Positions 8,795 to 17,195 of a stretch of DNA of 32,433 nt are shown piece by piece. The DNA is from UMGS172 sp045649545 (GTDB lineage Bacteria > Bacillota > Clostridia > Oscillospirales > Acutalibacteraceae): assembly GCA_045649545.1 (NCBI GenBank), contig JAZRQE010000048.1:1-32433 (forward strand), in the 5' to 3' direction. The position numbers and the translations under genes are program-made. The notes under the pieces are model-generated. The model was not told where the DNA came from and did no database searches. It saw nothing but the letters and a program-made list of their open reading frames with translations. Positions within the stretch are counted from its first letter, which is position 1. The number at the start of each line of letters is the position of its first letter.

Positions 8795-10597
8795 ATGAAG
8801 GTTATTTATCAAAACGGTGTTGTTGACCAGTGCCCTGAAGCCGAGGAGTTAGAGGTTATCCGTCACTCTGCCGCACACATTATGGCACAGGCAATTAAAA
8901 GGCTTTACCCCGAGGCAAAATTCGCTTACGGTCCTGCAACCGAAAAGGGATTTTATTATGATGTTGACTTGGGTGAGGTTAAGTTGACCGATGACGATTT
9001 GAACGCTATTGAAGCTGAAATGAAGAAAATCGTCAAAGAGAATTTACCCATTAAACCTGAAATTTTACCGAGAGCAGAAGCCATCCGCCAGATGGAAGAA
9101 GCAGGCGAGGTTTACAAGGTCGAGCATATTGCCGACTTGCCGGAGGATGCCCAAATCAGCTTCTACCGTCAGGGTGATTATACCGATATGTGCCGCGGAC
9201 CGCACATTACCTACACCAAGGCACTCAAGGCTTTTAAATTGACCTCGATTTCGGGTGCTTATTGGAAGAATGACAGCAACAATAAGATGCTTACTCGCGT
9301 TTACGGTACTGCATTTGCAACCCAACCCGAGTTGGACGAGTATTTAAAGGCGGTTGAAGAGGCTAAAAACCGCGACCACAATAAAATCGGCCGTGAATTA
9401 GAGTATTTTACCACAGTTGACGCTATCGGTCAGGGACTTCCCATTATGTTGCCTAAAGGTGCAAGAACAATTCAATTGTTACAGCGTTTTGTTGAGGATG
9501 AGGAGCAAAGACGTGGTTATTTACTCACAAAAACTCCCCTTATGGCAAAGCGTGAACTTTATAAAATTTCCGGTCACTGGGACCATTATTTAGACGGTAT
9601 GTTTGTTATGGGTGACCCCAATGACGAGGAAAAAGAATGCTTTGCATTGCGTCCGATGACCTGCCCGTTCCAGTATCAGGTTTTCTTGAATAAAATGCGT
9701 TCGTATCGCGATTTGCCTATGCGTTTGGGCGAAACCTCAACCCTTTTCCGTAATGAGGATTCGGGTGAAATGCATGGACTTATCCGTGTCCGTCAGTTCA
9801 CCATTTCCGAGGGTCATATTATTCTCCGCCCTGAACAGTTAGAGCAGGAATTTCGTGAGTGTTTAGCCTTGGCTAAAGATATGCTAACTGCCGTCGGTCT
9901 TGTTGACGATGTTTACTACCGCTTCTCGCAGTGGGACCCCAACCGTACCGACAAGTACGAAGGCACTCCTGAGCAGTGGGACGAGGCTCAAGGTTTAATG
10001 GCAAAAATCCTTGACAATATCGGCATTAAATATACTGTAGGTATTGATGAGGCAGCGTTCTACGGACCTAAACTTGATATTCAAATAAAGAACGTTCACG
10101 GCAAAGAGGATACCCTCATTACCATCCAAATTGATATGCTGCTTGCTAAAAAATTCGGCATGGAATACGTTGACGTTGACGGTGAGAAGAAGACCCCGTA
10201 CATCATTCACCGTACTTCTTTGGGTTGTTATGAAAGAACACTTGCCTTGCTTTTGGAAAAGTTTGCCGGTGCATTACCGACTTGGATTGCTCCCGAGCAG
10301 GTTAGAGTATTGCCGTTGTCGGAAAGACTTCGCGACGAGGCTTTGGCTGTTACTGAGGAACTTAAAAAGGCAGGAATCAAGGTCACTTGTGACGACCGCG
10401 GAGAAAAAATGGGTTACCGTATCCGCGAAGCACAGTTGGAGAAAATTCCGTATATGCTTATTATCGGTGACAAGGAAGTGGAAGAAAACACCGTATCGGT
10501 TCGCTCACGCAACCGCGGTGACATGGGCTCAATGCCTTTGGCAGATTTTGTAGCACAGATTAAAGAAGAAATCGACACTAAAAAGATTTATAAATAA
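8795..10597 (+). CDS. thrS: Threonyl-tRNA synthetase lacking the TGS domain
   Basis: The 600-residue class II synthetase charges tRNA-Thr. The N2 editing domain is present with its HxxxH pair (H24, H28 in RHSAAH) and the SGAYWKND / MLTRVYG motifs. The catalytic core has the zinc cysteine in MTCPFQY, motif 2 with FRNEDSGEMHGL and the later zinc His in IHRTSLG. An anticodon-binding domain closes the protein. Compared with the usual 635-645 residues it lacks about 50 at the N-terminus: the TGS (N1) domain is missing and only about 20 residues precede the editing domain. The core signature TCPFQY also differs from the common NCPGH. The start ATG has AAGGAGAG upstream and no earlier in-frame start fits, because the attenuator lies directly before it. 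Expression is controlled by the T-box. Confidence 0.96.
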   Translation: MKVIYQNGVVDQCPEAEELEVIRHSAAHIMAQAIKRLYPEAKFAYGPATEKGFYYDVDLGEVKLTDDDLNAIEAEMKKIVKENLPIKPEILPRAEAIRQMEEAGEVYKVEHIADLPEDAQISFYRQGDYTDMCRGPHITYTKALKAFKLTSISGAYWKNDSNNKMLTRVYGTAFATQPELDEYLKAVEEAKNRDHNKIGRELEYFTTVDAIGQGLPIMLPKGARTIQLLQRFVEDEEQRRGYLLTKTPLMAKRELYKISGHWDHYLDGMFVMGDPNDEEKECFALRPMTCPFQYQVFLNKMRSYRDLPMRLGETSTLFRNEDSGEMHGLIRVRQFTISEGHIILRPEQLEQEFRECLALAKDMLTAVGLVDDVYYRFSQWDPNRTDKYEGTPEQWDEAQGLMAKILDNIGIKYTVGIDEAAFYGPKLDIQIKNVHGKEDTLITIQIDMLLAKKFGMEYVDVDGEKKTPYIIHRTSLGCYERTLALLLEKFAGALPTWIAPEQVRVLPLSERLRDEALAVTEELKKAGIKVTCDDRGEKMGYRIREAQLEKIPYMLIIGDKEVEENTVSVRSRNRGDMGSMPLADFVAQIKEEIDTKKIYK

Positions 10598-10610
10598 TAT
10601 TTTTTTGACA

Positions 10611-10649
10611 AAACCCTCGGTTAAGGTTAAACCTTGACCGAGGGTTTTT
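10611..10649 (+). terminator. Terminator of thrS, possibly bidirectional
   Basis: A long stem (AAACCCTCGGT / ACCGAGGGTTT with further inner pairing AAGG/CCTT) is followed by TTTTTG on the plus strand. On the minus strand the hairpin is followed by TTTTGTC, so it may also stop spoIIE transcripts. Confidence 0.87.
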
Positions 10650-10699
10650 GTTGTGTAACGAATACTACCGCCAGTAATCACCCCTTCTATGGGCGAAGC

Positions 10700-10728
10700 A
10701 ACCACAGGTTCAACCGGTGGTTTTAATT
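10700..10728 (+). terminator. Possible second hairpin terminator
   Basis: AACCACAGG (10700-10708) and CCGGTGGTT (10714-10722) pair with one mismatch around a TTCAA loop and are followed by TTAATTATTAT on the plus strand. It sits eight bases past the spoIIE stop. It could back up the thrS terminator; the T-run is weak. Confidence 0.4.
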
Positions 10729-10729
10729 A

Positions 10730-13039
10730 TTATACTGCCTTTCCTATTACGGCGGCAAATACCGTTATATCATCATCGTGTCCGTCACGTCTGCGACGTC
10801 GGGCGGCAGTGGCAATACGGTCTGAAAGTTGCTTTGCACCTCCGTCACCCCACGCCTCAACCTCTGCACAAATCCAATCTGTGCCCTCTGAACAAACACC
10901 GTCCGACATCATTAAAAGTATATCGTCCTCTTCTAGCGTTACGGTGGCTTTATCAAAACCCACCTCGTGTAAAATTCCTGCCGGAAGCGATTTACATTCT
11001 GCTCTGCCGGTATGCCCGTTGCGGCGAACAATTGTCGGTGCTGAGCCTGCCTTAAACATCTCGGTTTTTCCGTTGTAAAGGTCTATTGCCGTAATATCAA
11101 GTGTTGCCAACGACTCGTCGGTCGATTTATAAAGCATTGCCGAATTTACAAGCCTTAAAGTACAATCATACCCAAAGCCTGCCTTTATAAGCCGTTCGGT
11201 TAACCCTGCAGTCATTGCACTGTCAACAGCAGCACGACCGCCACTACCCATTCCGTCACTGATTATCACAACCAGCTTACCGTGTCCGTCATAAAAGTAA
11301 CGGCAGGTATCCCCACAATGCTTCATTTCACCTTGATTAAACTGTGTAACACCGCACTCTACCGAAAGAACTGCCTTTTCGGTAACGGTAATATAGCATC
11401 CGTGACCGCACCTGTTAACCTCGGGCGGCTCAAAATCACGCTCGCAAACCTCTTCAATACGTTGTAACACTTTTAAACGGTTAATTGGCAATTCAGGTAA
11501 AATCGAAAGACTGATTTCAACCGTCAGTCTGCCGTATTTATCCACAACACAACTGCACTCGTCGGCATTCATTCCCAACTCCTTTAGTGCAGCAGAAACA
11601 CGACCGGCAAGTTCAATATCATAACTTTGTGCGGTGCGAAACTCCTCCGACAACTCCGAAAGCATATCGGCTATGCCCTCCATCTGGTCGGACACCACGC
11701 CTCGCATTTCACCTACCCGTTTTTCAGCCGAAATAGAACTCAAAAAATCGGTATAATGACGTGATAACGAGTCTTCAAAACGTTCTAATCTTAAACAACG
11801 CTCGGTAAATTCTTCGGGTGCTTCAGCAAGATTTATGGGGCAACACCGCCGCACAGCATCACTCAACGCCAATGCCGCATCAACCGTTACAGTACGTTGC
11901 TTTTCCCAACAGTAAACGTGAAAAGAACAGCCCTTACAGGCGTCATTTTCTATCTTATGTAAAACGCTTGCAAAATTCGGACGTTCGGTTATAGCAAGAC
12001 ACCGTGCAACGTCCTCAACAGTTTGAGAAACACCGTGCAACGCCGCGGACGCAAATCCCAAACGCATTGTTAATGTACGCCGCAAGCCTTTCATATCAGG
12101 GGTTACAGTTTGCGGGGCTACAACAGTGCTAATAGGTGCTGTTACAGTTTTTGGCAACACAAGGAATATTACCGCCGCCGTTGTAACCTCGGCAAGCATT
12201 ATAAGTGATGGGACTGTTGCACCCGCAACTAGCACCCAACCAAGCGGCACCGCTACAGCAGTTATGGCAGTAATAATTTTACCAAAGCCTGAAAACACAC
12301 CGCTTAACAGGGCAACAAAACAAAATCCTAACGCCGCCGATGGCTCGCCACCGGATAAAATAACTGCCGCCGACAAACTAACGCCCGACACTGCGGCAAC
12401 TCCGACACGAGCATAGCGTGAAGCCAGCAAAACACAGGTAAAGCCCAAAATATAGCCTATAGATATTCCGTCAAACCGCAACGGGAAAAATGAAATTAAA
12501 CAAAGACTGACCGAAATCAGCAATGACGCCGTTTGCTCTAAACTTGCACCTGCCCGAAGCTGACGGAGGTTGGACGATTTGCTTATAAAATAAGCACCCG
12601 AGCCTGCAATCAAACCTTCGGCTACAGCTAACAGTCCGCCGTTTAAAAAGTCGGCTCCCGACGAGGCAATACCAACCCCTGAAACAACCGTAAAAGCGGT
12701 AATACCCGACCACAAGGCACTTTTCCCTATTCCTTTAAGTCCTGCTAAAATAAACCGAATAACGGTTATGGCAAGCAATGCGACAGTATATCGCAGGGTC
12801 GAAATGCTTTCAAGCGGTAAAAAGCACCCAAAAGCCGAGCCAACCGTTGCCGCCAATATGTACTTTAACGGCACGCCCGCCGTTAATGCCGCGCCCAATG
12901 GTGTGACACCGCCGACAAGTCCTGCTCTTGCCATTAAAAAGCCTAAAACGGCAACGGCAATGTGTTTCATAGCCCCCTCTAACCGTTCAACCGACTTGAC
13001 CCACCATTTATCCCCTACTGCGGTTACTTCCTTAATCAT
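10730..13039 (-). CDS. spoIIE: Stage II sporulation protein E (SpoIIE phosphatase)
   Basis: The 769-residue SpoIIE dephosphorylates SpoIIAA in the forespore, which releases sigma-F, and works at the asymmetric septum with FtsZ. The first 330 or so residues are strongly hydrophobic with about ten membrane segments. A central regulatory region with a Cys pair near CKGCSFHVYCWEKQ follows. The C-terminal PP2C-type phosphatase domain shows the metal-binding signatures SDGMGSGG (about residue 595), MMSDGVCSEG and DDDIT near the end. Length is close to B. subtilis SpoIIE (about 825). The start ATG has AAAGGAAG seven bases upstream. The gene stands alone, convergent to thrS, with a candidate Spo0A-controlled promoter (13072-13106). 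It marks the organism as a spore former. Confidence 0.96.
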   Translation of the reverse strand: MIKEVTAVGDKWWVKSVERLEGAMKHIAVAVLGFLMARAGLVGGVTPLGAALTAGVPLKYILAATVGSAFGCFLPLESISTLRYTVALLAITVIRFILAGLKGIGKSALWSGITAFTVVSGVGIASSGADFLNGGLLAVAEGLIAGSGAYFISKSSNLRQLRAGASLEQTASLLISVSLCLISFFPLRFDGISIGYILGFTCVLLASRYARVGVAAVSGVSLSAAVILSGGEPSAALGFCFVALLSGVFSGFGKIITAITAVAVPLGWVLVAGATVPSLIMLAEVTTAAVIFLVLPKTVTAPISTVVAPQTVTPDMKGLRRTLTMRLGFASAALHGVSQTVEDVARCLAITERPNFASVLHKIENDACKGCSFHVYCWEKQRTVTVDAALALSDAVRRCCPINLAEAPEEFTERCLRLERFEDSLSRHYTDFLSSISAEKRVGEMRGVVSDQMEGIADMLSELSEEFRTAQSYDIELAGRVSAALKELGMNADECSCVVDKYGRLTVEISLSILPELPINRLKVLQRIEEVCERDFEPPEVNRCGHGCYITVTEKAVLSVECGVTQFNQGEMKHCGDTCRYFYDGHGKLVVIISDGMGSGGRAAVDSAMTAGLTERLIKAGFGYDCTLRLVNSAMLYKSTDESLATLDITAIDLYNGKTEMFKAGSAPTIVRRNGHTGRAECKSLPAGILHEVGFDKATVTLEEDDILLMMSDGVCSEGTDWICAEVEAWGDGGAKQLSDRIATAARRRRRDGHDDDITVFAAVIGKAV

Positions 13040-13071
13040 TTTAATACTTCCTTTATTTTGTAGGTGATAAC

Positions 13072-13106
13072 AGTATACTACTTGTCAAGTGATGCTTTTT
13101 GTCACA
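13072..13106 (-). promoter_or_regulatory. Candidate Spo0A-activated spoIIE promoter
   Basis: On the minus strand, TATACT (13072-13077) is preceded at 22 bp by GTGACA (13100-13105), an over-long spacer. Read on the plus strand, TTGTCAAG (13082-13089) and TTGTCACA (13099-13106) each match the Spo0A box TTGTCGAA at 6 of 8 positions and start 17 bp apart. B. subtilis spoIIE and spoIIG use the same design of 21-22 bp spacing with 0A boxes over the -35. The assignment is pattern-based. Confidence 0.5.
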
Positions 13107-13146
13107 GTTGGACGTTGAATTTTAAATTGTTTTGAAAATTAAAGTC

Positions 13147-13182
13147 AAAAATTAAGACGCTTATGCCAAGCATAAGCGTCTT
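13147..13182 (-). terminator. Terminator of the CDF transporter operon
   Basis: A perfect 13-bp stem (AAGACGCTTATGC 13154-13166 / GCATAAGCGTCTT 13170-13182) with a 3-nt loop is followed on the minus strand by AATTTTTGAC. It closes the four-gene operon and insulates spoIIE. Confidence 0.9.
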
Positions 13183-13194
13183 TTATGTTTTAAC

Positions 13195-14382
13195 TTAATA
13201 ATTTCCGCCTGAAAAATCTTTATCTATCGTAATAACACATTGATAGGTGGGGTTTATGTCAGCAGCAAGACTTCTGACCGCCGTTTTAATTTGAGAATTA
13301 GTTAAAGTACAGTCAGCAGGCACTAAAACATCAAAAATCAGGTTGTTCTGCTTTTCGCCCTTAACCATTCTGAAGTCGTGAATGGTTGCACCATCATAAA
13401 GTTTTGAAACCCTTGCCGCCATTTCCCGCCTTACCTCATTAACCTCTTCATCATCAGTGACAATTGGGTCCATATGTATAACCGCCTCAATGCCGGTCTT
13501 TTTCTTTATTTCTCTCTCGCAAGCGTCAATTTTTTCGTGACACGCCAAAACATCACAGCTTGCCGAAACCTCAACATGTAAGGAAACGAAACTTCTGCCC
13601 GGACCGTAATTATGCACAATCATATCGTGAATGCCTAAAAACGACGGCTCCAAAAAAACAATTTTCTTTATATTATCCACCGTTTTTGCATCAGGTGCAA
13701 GACCAATCAGCGGGTCCATAGTTTCACGAAGGCTCATAAAACCGGAATAAAGAATAAATAATGCTACCAAAATACCCACAATGGGGTCAAGATACTTTAC
13801 AAAGGCAAAAGTCGGCATTGTCTTGCAAACAATCGCAACCGCCAAAACAGCGGCGGTAGAAACACAGTCGTTAAGACTGTCGGTTGCGGTAGCTTTTAAA
13901 GCACCCGAGTCAATCTCTTTGCCCAACTTACGGTTAAAAACAGACATCCAGAGTTTGATTAAAATTGATATAGCAAGAATTATAATGGGCAAAAGACCTG
14001 CATCCGGCACAGTCGGGTTAGTAAGTTTCGATGCCGATTGAGTCAACAACTCAAAACCGACAAGCATTATAAGTACCGAAACTAATGCTGCTGACATATA
14101 TTCCATTCTGCCGTGGCCGAAAGGATGCTCGGGGTCGGCAGGTTTGGAGGCGATTTTAAAGCCCAGCATAGTCACGATTGACGTTCCCATATCGGAAAAG
14201 TTGTTAAACGCATCGGCAACCATTGAAACCGAGCCTGAAAGCGTACCTGCCAAAAACTTGATGCCGAAAAGCACTAAGTTGCAGATAATTCCGACTATTC
14301 CTGCCAATGTACCACATTTAGAACGGTTTTTGTCGGTCGACGGATTGCCTTTTATAAAAATTTTAAGTAAAAGACTTGTCAT
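13195..14382 (-). CDS. Cation diffusion facilitator (CDF) metal exporter, possibly manganese type
   Basis: The 395-residue CDF transporter has six membrane helices in the first 240 residues followed by a cytoplasmic ferredoxin-like dimerisation domain (LHVEVSAS, then IEAVIHMDP). The metal site residues are visible: Asn60 and Asp64 in helix 2 (NNFSD) and Asp168 and Asp172 in helix 5 (DSLND). Zinc exporters of this family usually have a histidine in this set; the N-x3-D / D-x3-D pattern is that described for manganese exporters such as pneumococcal MntE, so Mn is a reasonable guess. It overlaps the ddl stop by 4 bases (ATGA) and is the last gene of the operon. Family is certain, the metal is inferred. 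A C-terminal extension of about 80 residues beyond the usual length is present. Confidence 0.92.
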   Translation of the reverse strand: MTSLLLKIFIKGNPSTDKNRSKCGTLAGIVGIICNLVLFGIKFLAGTLSGSVSMVADAFNNFSDMGTSIVTMLGFKIASKPADPEHPFGHGRMEYMSAALVSVLIMLVGFELLTQSASKLTNPTVPDAGLLPIIILAISILIKLWMSVFNRKLGKEIDSGALKATATDSLNDCVSTAAVLAVAIVCKTMPTFAFVKYLDPIVGILVALFILYSGFMSLRETMDPLIGLAPDAKTVDNIKKIVFLEPSFLGIHDMIVHNYGPGRSFVSLHVEVSASCDVLACHEKIDACEREIKKKTGIEAVIHMDPIVTDDEEVNEVRREMAARVSKLYDGATIHDFRMVKGEKQNNLIFDVLVPADCTLTNSQIKTAVRSLAADINPTYQCVITIDKDFSGGNY

Positions 14383-15566
14383 ATCTTACCCTTTGAGCCT
14401 TTTGCACCAAAACTCGACTCATTCAAAATATTAGTGTCAATGGTAAACATTGTGTTTTCTCTCTCACGCTGACGCTTGAAAGCCAACGAAATAAGGCGGT
14501 CAATAAGTGCGGGATACTTTAAATCAGTAGCCTCCCACAAATAGAACGACAACGAGCCTGGGATTGTATTAATTTCGTTAACATATACCTTATCGTTATC
14601 AGCAGAATCTAAAAGAAAATCAATTCTCACAACACCCGAAGCACCGATTGCCTTAAAGGTTTTAACCGCAATATCCTGAATTTCCTTTGTCTTTTCCGCA
14701 CTCAAATCGGCAGGCAATTTACGGCTTAAAGAAGCCATACCCTTTGAGCCCGATTTTGAAGCATTGGCTCTGTATTTATCGTCGTAAGACAAAATTTTAT
14801 CGTGCATAACAGGTTCTTCAAGTGCCGACGGCTTGCAGTCGTTACGGTCGCCCAAAACAGAACAGTTAATCTCGCGAAGACTGGTCACAGCATGCTCAAT
14901 AAGTACCCTATCAGCAAACGAGCATGCCAAATCAACCGCCGAACGCAATTCAGCCTCGTCCTCAACCTTTGAAATGCCTACGCTTGAACCCAAATTTGCG
15001 GGCTTTACAATCATTGGATAACCTATTTCATCGGTAACCTTTTTAACAATTTCGTTAGGCTCCAATCCCCACTGTCTTGCACCGAAATCGACGCATCTTA
15101 ATGTGGGAATTCCACGGTCTAAAAGCACATTTTTAAAAAGCACCTTATCCATGCCCAATGCCGAGGACATAACGTCACAACCAACATACGGTAACCCTAA
15201 GGTTTCCAAATAACCCTGAATCGAGCCGTCCTCACAGTTTGTGCCGTGAACAATCGGAAATGCAACATCAATCCCCACAGGCTTTTTCTTATTAAAAAGA
15301 CCGTTATTAAGGTAAACCATTGAAACTTTATCGGCTTCGGGAACAAAGGTAACCGGGTCGGCTTTTTGCTCCGGCTTGCCCGACTTAAAGGTTTCAATAT
15401 CGGTCAATGCTTCGCCTGAATAAAACACCGACTGCTTACTCATATAAACGGGAATTACGTTGTACTTTTCACGGTCGATATTACCCATTGCCTGCACAGC
15501 CGAAATGATTGATATTTCATGCTCGACACTGCGTCCGCCGAAAATAACGGCTACGTTGGTTTTCAT
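14379..15566 (-). CDS. ddl: D-alanine--D-alanine ligase
   Basis: The 395-residue ATP-grasp ligase makes the D-Ala-D-Ala dipeptide for peptidoglycan. The N-terminal VAVIFGGRSVEHEISIIS signature, the ATP-grasp segment PMIVKPANLGSSVGISKV and the Mg-binding NEINTIPGSL are all clear. The loop near LSYDDKY keeps the tyrosine type of ordinary Ddl rather than the VanA-like substitution, so D-Ala and not D-Lac is expected as second substrate. I take ATG at 15566 with AAGAAGG seven bases upstream; a GTG at 15584 is in frame but has no ribosome binding site. It sits between the MurF-like gene (28-bp gap) and the CDF gene (4-bp overlap). It has about 25 extra residues at the C-terminus compared with typical Ddl. 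Confidence 0.95.
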   Translation of the reverse strand: MKTNVAVIFGGRSVEHEISIISAVQAMGNIDREKYNVIPVYMSKQSVFYSGEALTDIETFKSGKPEQKADPVTFVPEADKVSMVYLNNGLFNKKKPVGIDVAFPIVHGTNCEDGSIQGYLETLGLPYVGCDVMSSALGMDKVLFKNVLLDRGIPTLRCVDFGARQWGLEPNEIVKKVTDEIGYPMIVKPANLGSSVGISKVEDEAELRSAVDLACSFADRVLIEHAVTSLREINCSVLGDRNDCKPSALEEPVMHDKILSYDDKYRANASKSGSKGMASLSRKLPADLSAEKTKEIQDIAVKTFKAIGASGVVRIDFLLDSADNDKVYVNEINTIPGSLSFYLWEATDLKYPALIDRLISLAFKRQRERENTMFTIDTNILNESSFGAKGSKGKI

Positions 15567-15594
15567 TAATATGCCTTCTTTCACAATTAAAAAT

Positions 15595-17178
15595 CTATTC
15601 TAAATAATTATCGGGTAGGTCGTTTTCAAAAAGGATAACGGTGTTAGAGTCTAACATTGGACTAAATAATCCTAAAGCTTCCTTAAAACTTGAAACGACA
15701 TATAAATTTTCTTCTGGGAAGTTTTGAGCTTTAACACCCTCAGCCAAGGGAATGGACCGCTTTTGTCCGACCAAAATAATAATATCGGCGTGCTTTGCGG
15801 CTTCGGCACCCAAACGGCGGTTAGCCTCATATTCCTGCTCACCCAACTCAACAAGACCGGGGGTGACGATGATTTTCTTCATACCGTCAAAGCAACCCAA
15901 AACGCGAGTCGCCTCCAGACAACCCTCAGGGTTAGAGTTATACGCATCGTCAATAAGTGTTGAACCGTTGATATAACTCTTTAATTCCAACCGATGCTCG
16001 GCGGGTTTGAGTTTTGACACTGCAAATGCGATTTCTTCGGGTGTTAACCCCAAATCAAGTGCAACGCCAACAGCGGCGGCAATATTTAAAGCATTATGGT
16101 ATCCCAACAGACGCGAGGTGACCTTTATCTCTTCTCCCTTATAATTAAGGGTAACGGTCAAGCCTTTCGGCGAATAAGCAATATCGCAAGCCTTACAGTC
16201 GCAATCACCCACACCGTAGGTGACCGAATTGTACTCTCCTGCCTTTGCTTTAATATATTCATTGTCACCGTTGAGATACATCTTGCCGTTTTTAAGCTTT
16301 ACCCAATCGGCAAGTTCGAATTTAGTCGATACAACCGTTTCGATATTACCGAACGTATCAAGGTGTTGAGGGCCGATTGAGGTAATCACACCTAAATCGG
16401 GATTAGCAATCCTACAGTCCTCTTTAATATCACCTTTACGTTTTGCACCCATTTCGCAAACGAAAATTTCAGTTTGCGGTTTTAAATCACGCCGAACGGT
16501 AATTACAATACCCATCGGTGTGTTGTAATTTTCGGGCGTAACGAGGGTGTTGTACCTCTCACTTAAAATACGGCCCAAAATAAACTTGGTGCTGGTTTTG
16601 CCGTAACTTCCGGTAACGCCGATAACCGTCATATTCTTGTGGTTTCTTAAAATTTTCTTGGCATCGTTAACGTAGTAGTTGGAAATGCACTTTTCAATCG
16701 GTTTCATTATGAAAAGCGAGAGCAAAGCAGTAATTTCGGGCAATGCACACATTATAAAAAGCACCGCTAACAAAACTTTGCCCGCAATACCGCCAAAAGT
16801 CACCGACAGTGCAGCAATTAAACACAAAATCACGCCGCCTGCAACCCACATACGTTTGACTCTGGCAGTGACAACTAATTTTTTGATTGATTTTTTATTA
16901 AGACGCACCGAAAACACTGCCTCAATCAGCAAAGCAAAAATGCAAATTGCAAACAACAAAATTGCTAAACCTACACTCTCACTCAAAGCGGTGACGGTTA
17001 ACCCCGCACCGATTAAAGCCTTTAAAATCGGTGCAATACGACTTTTGATTACACCCTTATACCACCTTAAATACCGCACTGCAAAATAAGAGTTTTGCTG
17101 TAACATTTGGTACTGTCGGGTTAGTGCAACAACGCCTAAAACAACACAAACTATTGCAAAGCAAATTTTAATAATCAA
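15595..17178 (-). CDS. Membrane-anchored MurF-like Mur ligase
   Basis: The 527-residue protein ends in a Mur ligase. It has P-loop GVTGSYGKTSTK (about residues 188-198), ENYNTPMGI, CEMGAKRKGDI, HLDTFGN, GYHNALNIAAA, EHRLE and the MurF-type segment DDAYNSNPEG. MurF joins D-Ala-D-Ala to UDP-MurNAc-tripeptide, and the next gene, ddl, makes that dipeptide. Instead of the normal MurF N-terminal UDP-binding domain (about 80 residues) there are about 165 residues with four or five hydrophobic segments and a basic loop. I chose the TTG start at 17178 because AGAAGGTG lies at the right distance; a TTG at 17199 would overlap the hydrolase stop. The ligase class is firm. Whether it is the cell's only MurF or a ligase for another lipid-linked muropeptide is open. 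Confidence 0.87.
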   Translation of the reverse strand: MIIKICFAIVCVVLGVVALTRQYQMLQQNSYFAVRYLRWYKGVIKSRIAPILKALIGAGLTVTALSESVGLAILLFAICIFALLIEAVFSVRLNKKSIKKLVVTARVKRMWVAGGVILCLIAALSVTFGGIAGKVLLAVLFIMCALPEITALLSLFIMKPIEKCISNYYVNDAKKILRNHKNMTVIGVTGSYGKTSTKFILGRILSERYNTLVTPENYNTPMGIVITVRRDLKPQTEIFVCEMGAKRKGDIKEDCRIANPDLGVITSIGPQHLDTFGNIETVVSTKFELADWVKLKNGKMYLNGDNEYIKAKAGEYNSVTYGVGDCDCKACDIAYSPKGLTVTLNYKGEEIKVTSRLLGYHNALNIAAAVGVALDLGLTPEEIAFAVSKLKPAEHRLELKSYINGSTLIDDAYNSNPEGCLEATRVLGCFDGMKKIIVTPGLVELGEQEYEANRRLGAEAAKHADIIILVGQKRSIPLAEGVKAQNFPEENLYVVSSFKEALGLFSPMLDSNTVILFENDLPDNYLE

Positions 17179-17195
17179 AATATCACCTTCTGTAA

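Noticed and set aside
10131..10553. A 140-codon open frame within thrS in another frame
   Set aside because: It is fully inside the conserved thrS coding region, shows no family motif and has no ribosome site of its own. The same applies to other long antisense frames inside spoIIE, mfd and the lipoprotein gene.
14379..15584. ddl as a glycopeptide-resistance (Van-type D-Ala-D-Lac) ligase
   Set aside because: The omega-loop segment is of the tyrosine type, and no vanH/vanX-like gene is adjacent in the operon. The hydroxyacid dehydrogenase at 18-19 kb lacks operon linkage and is a separate unit.
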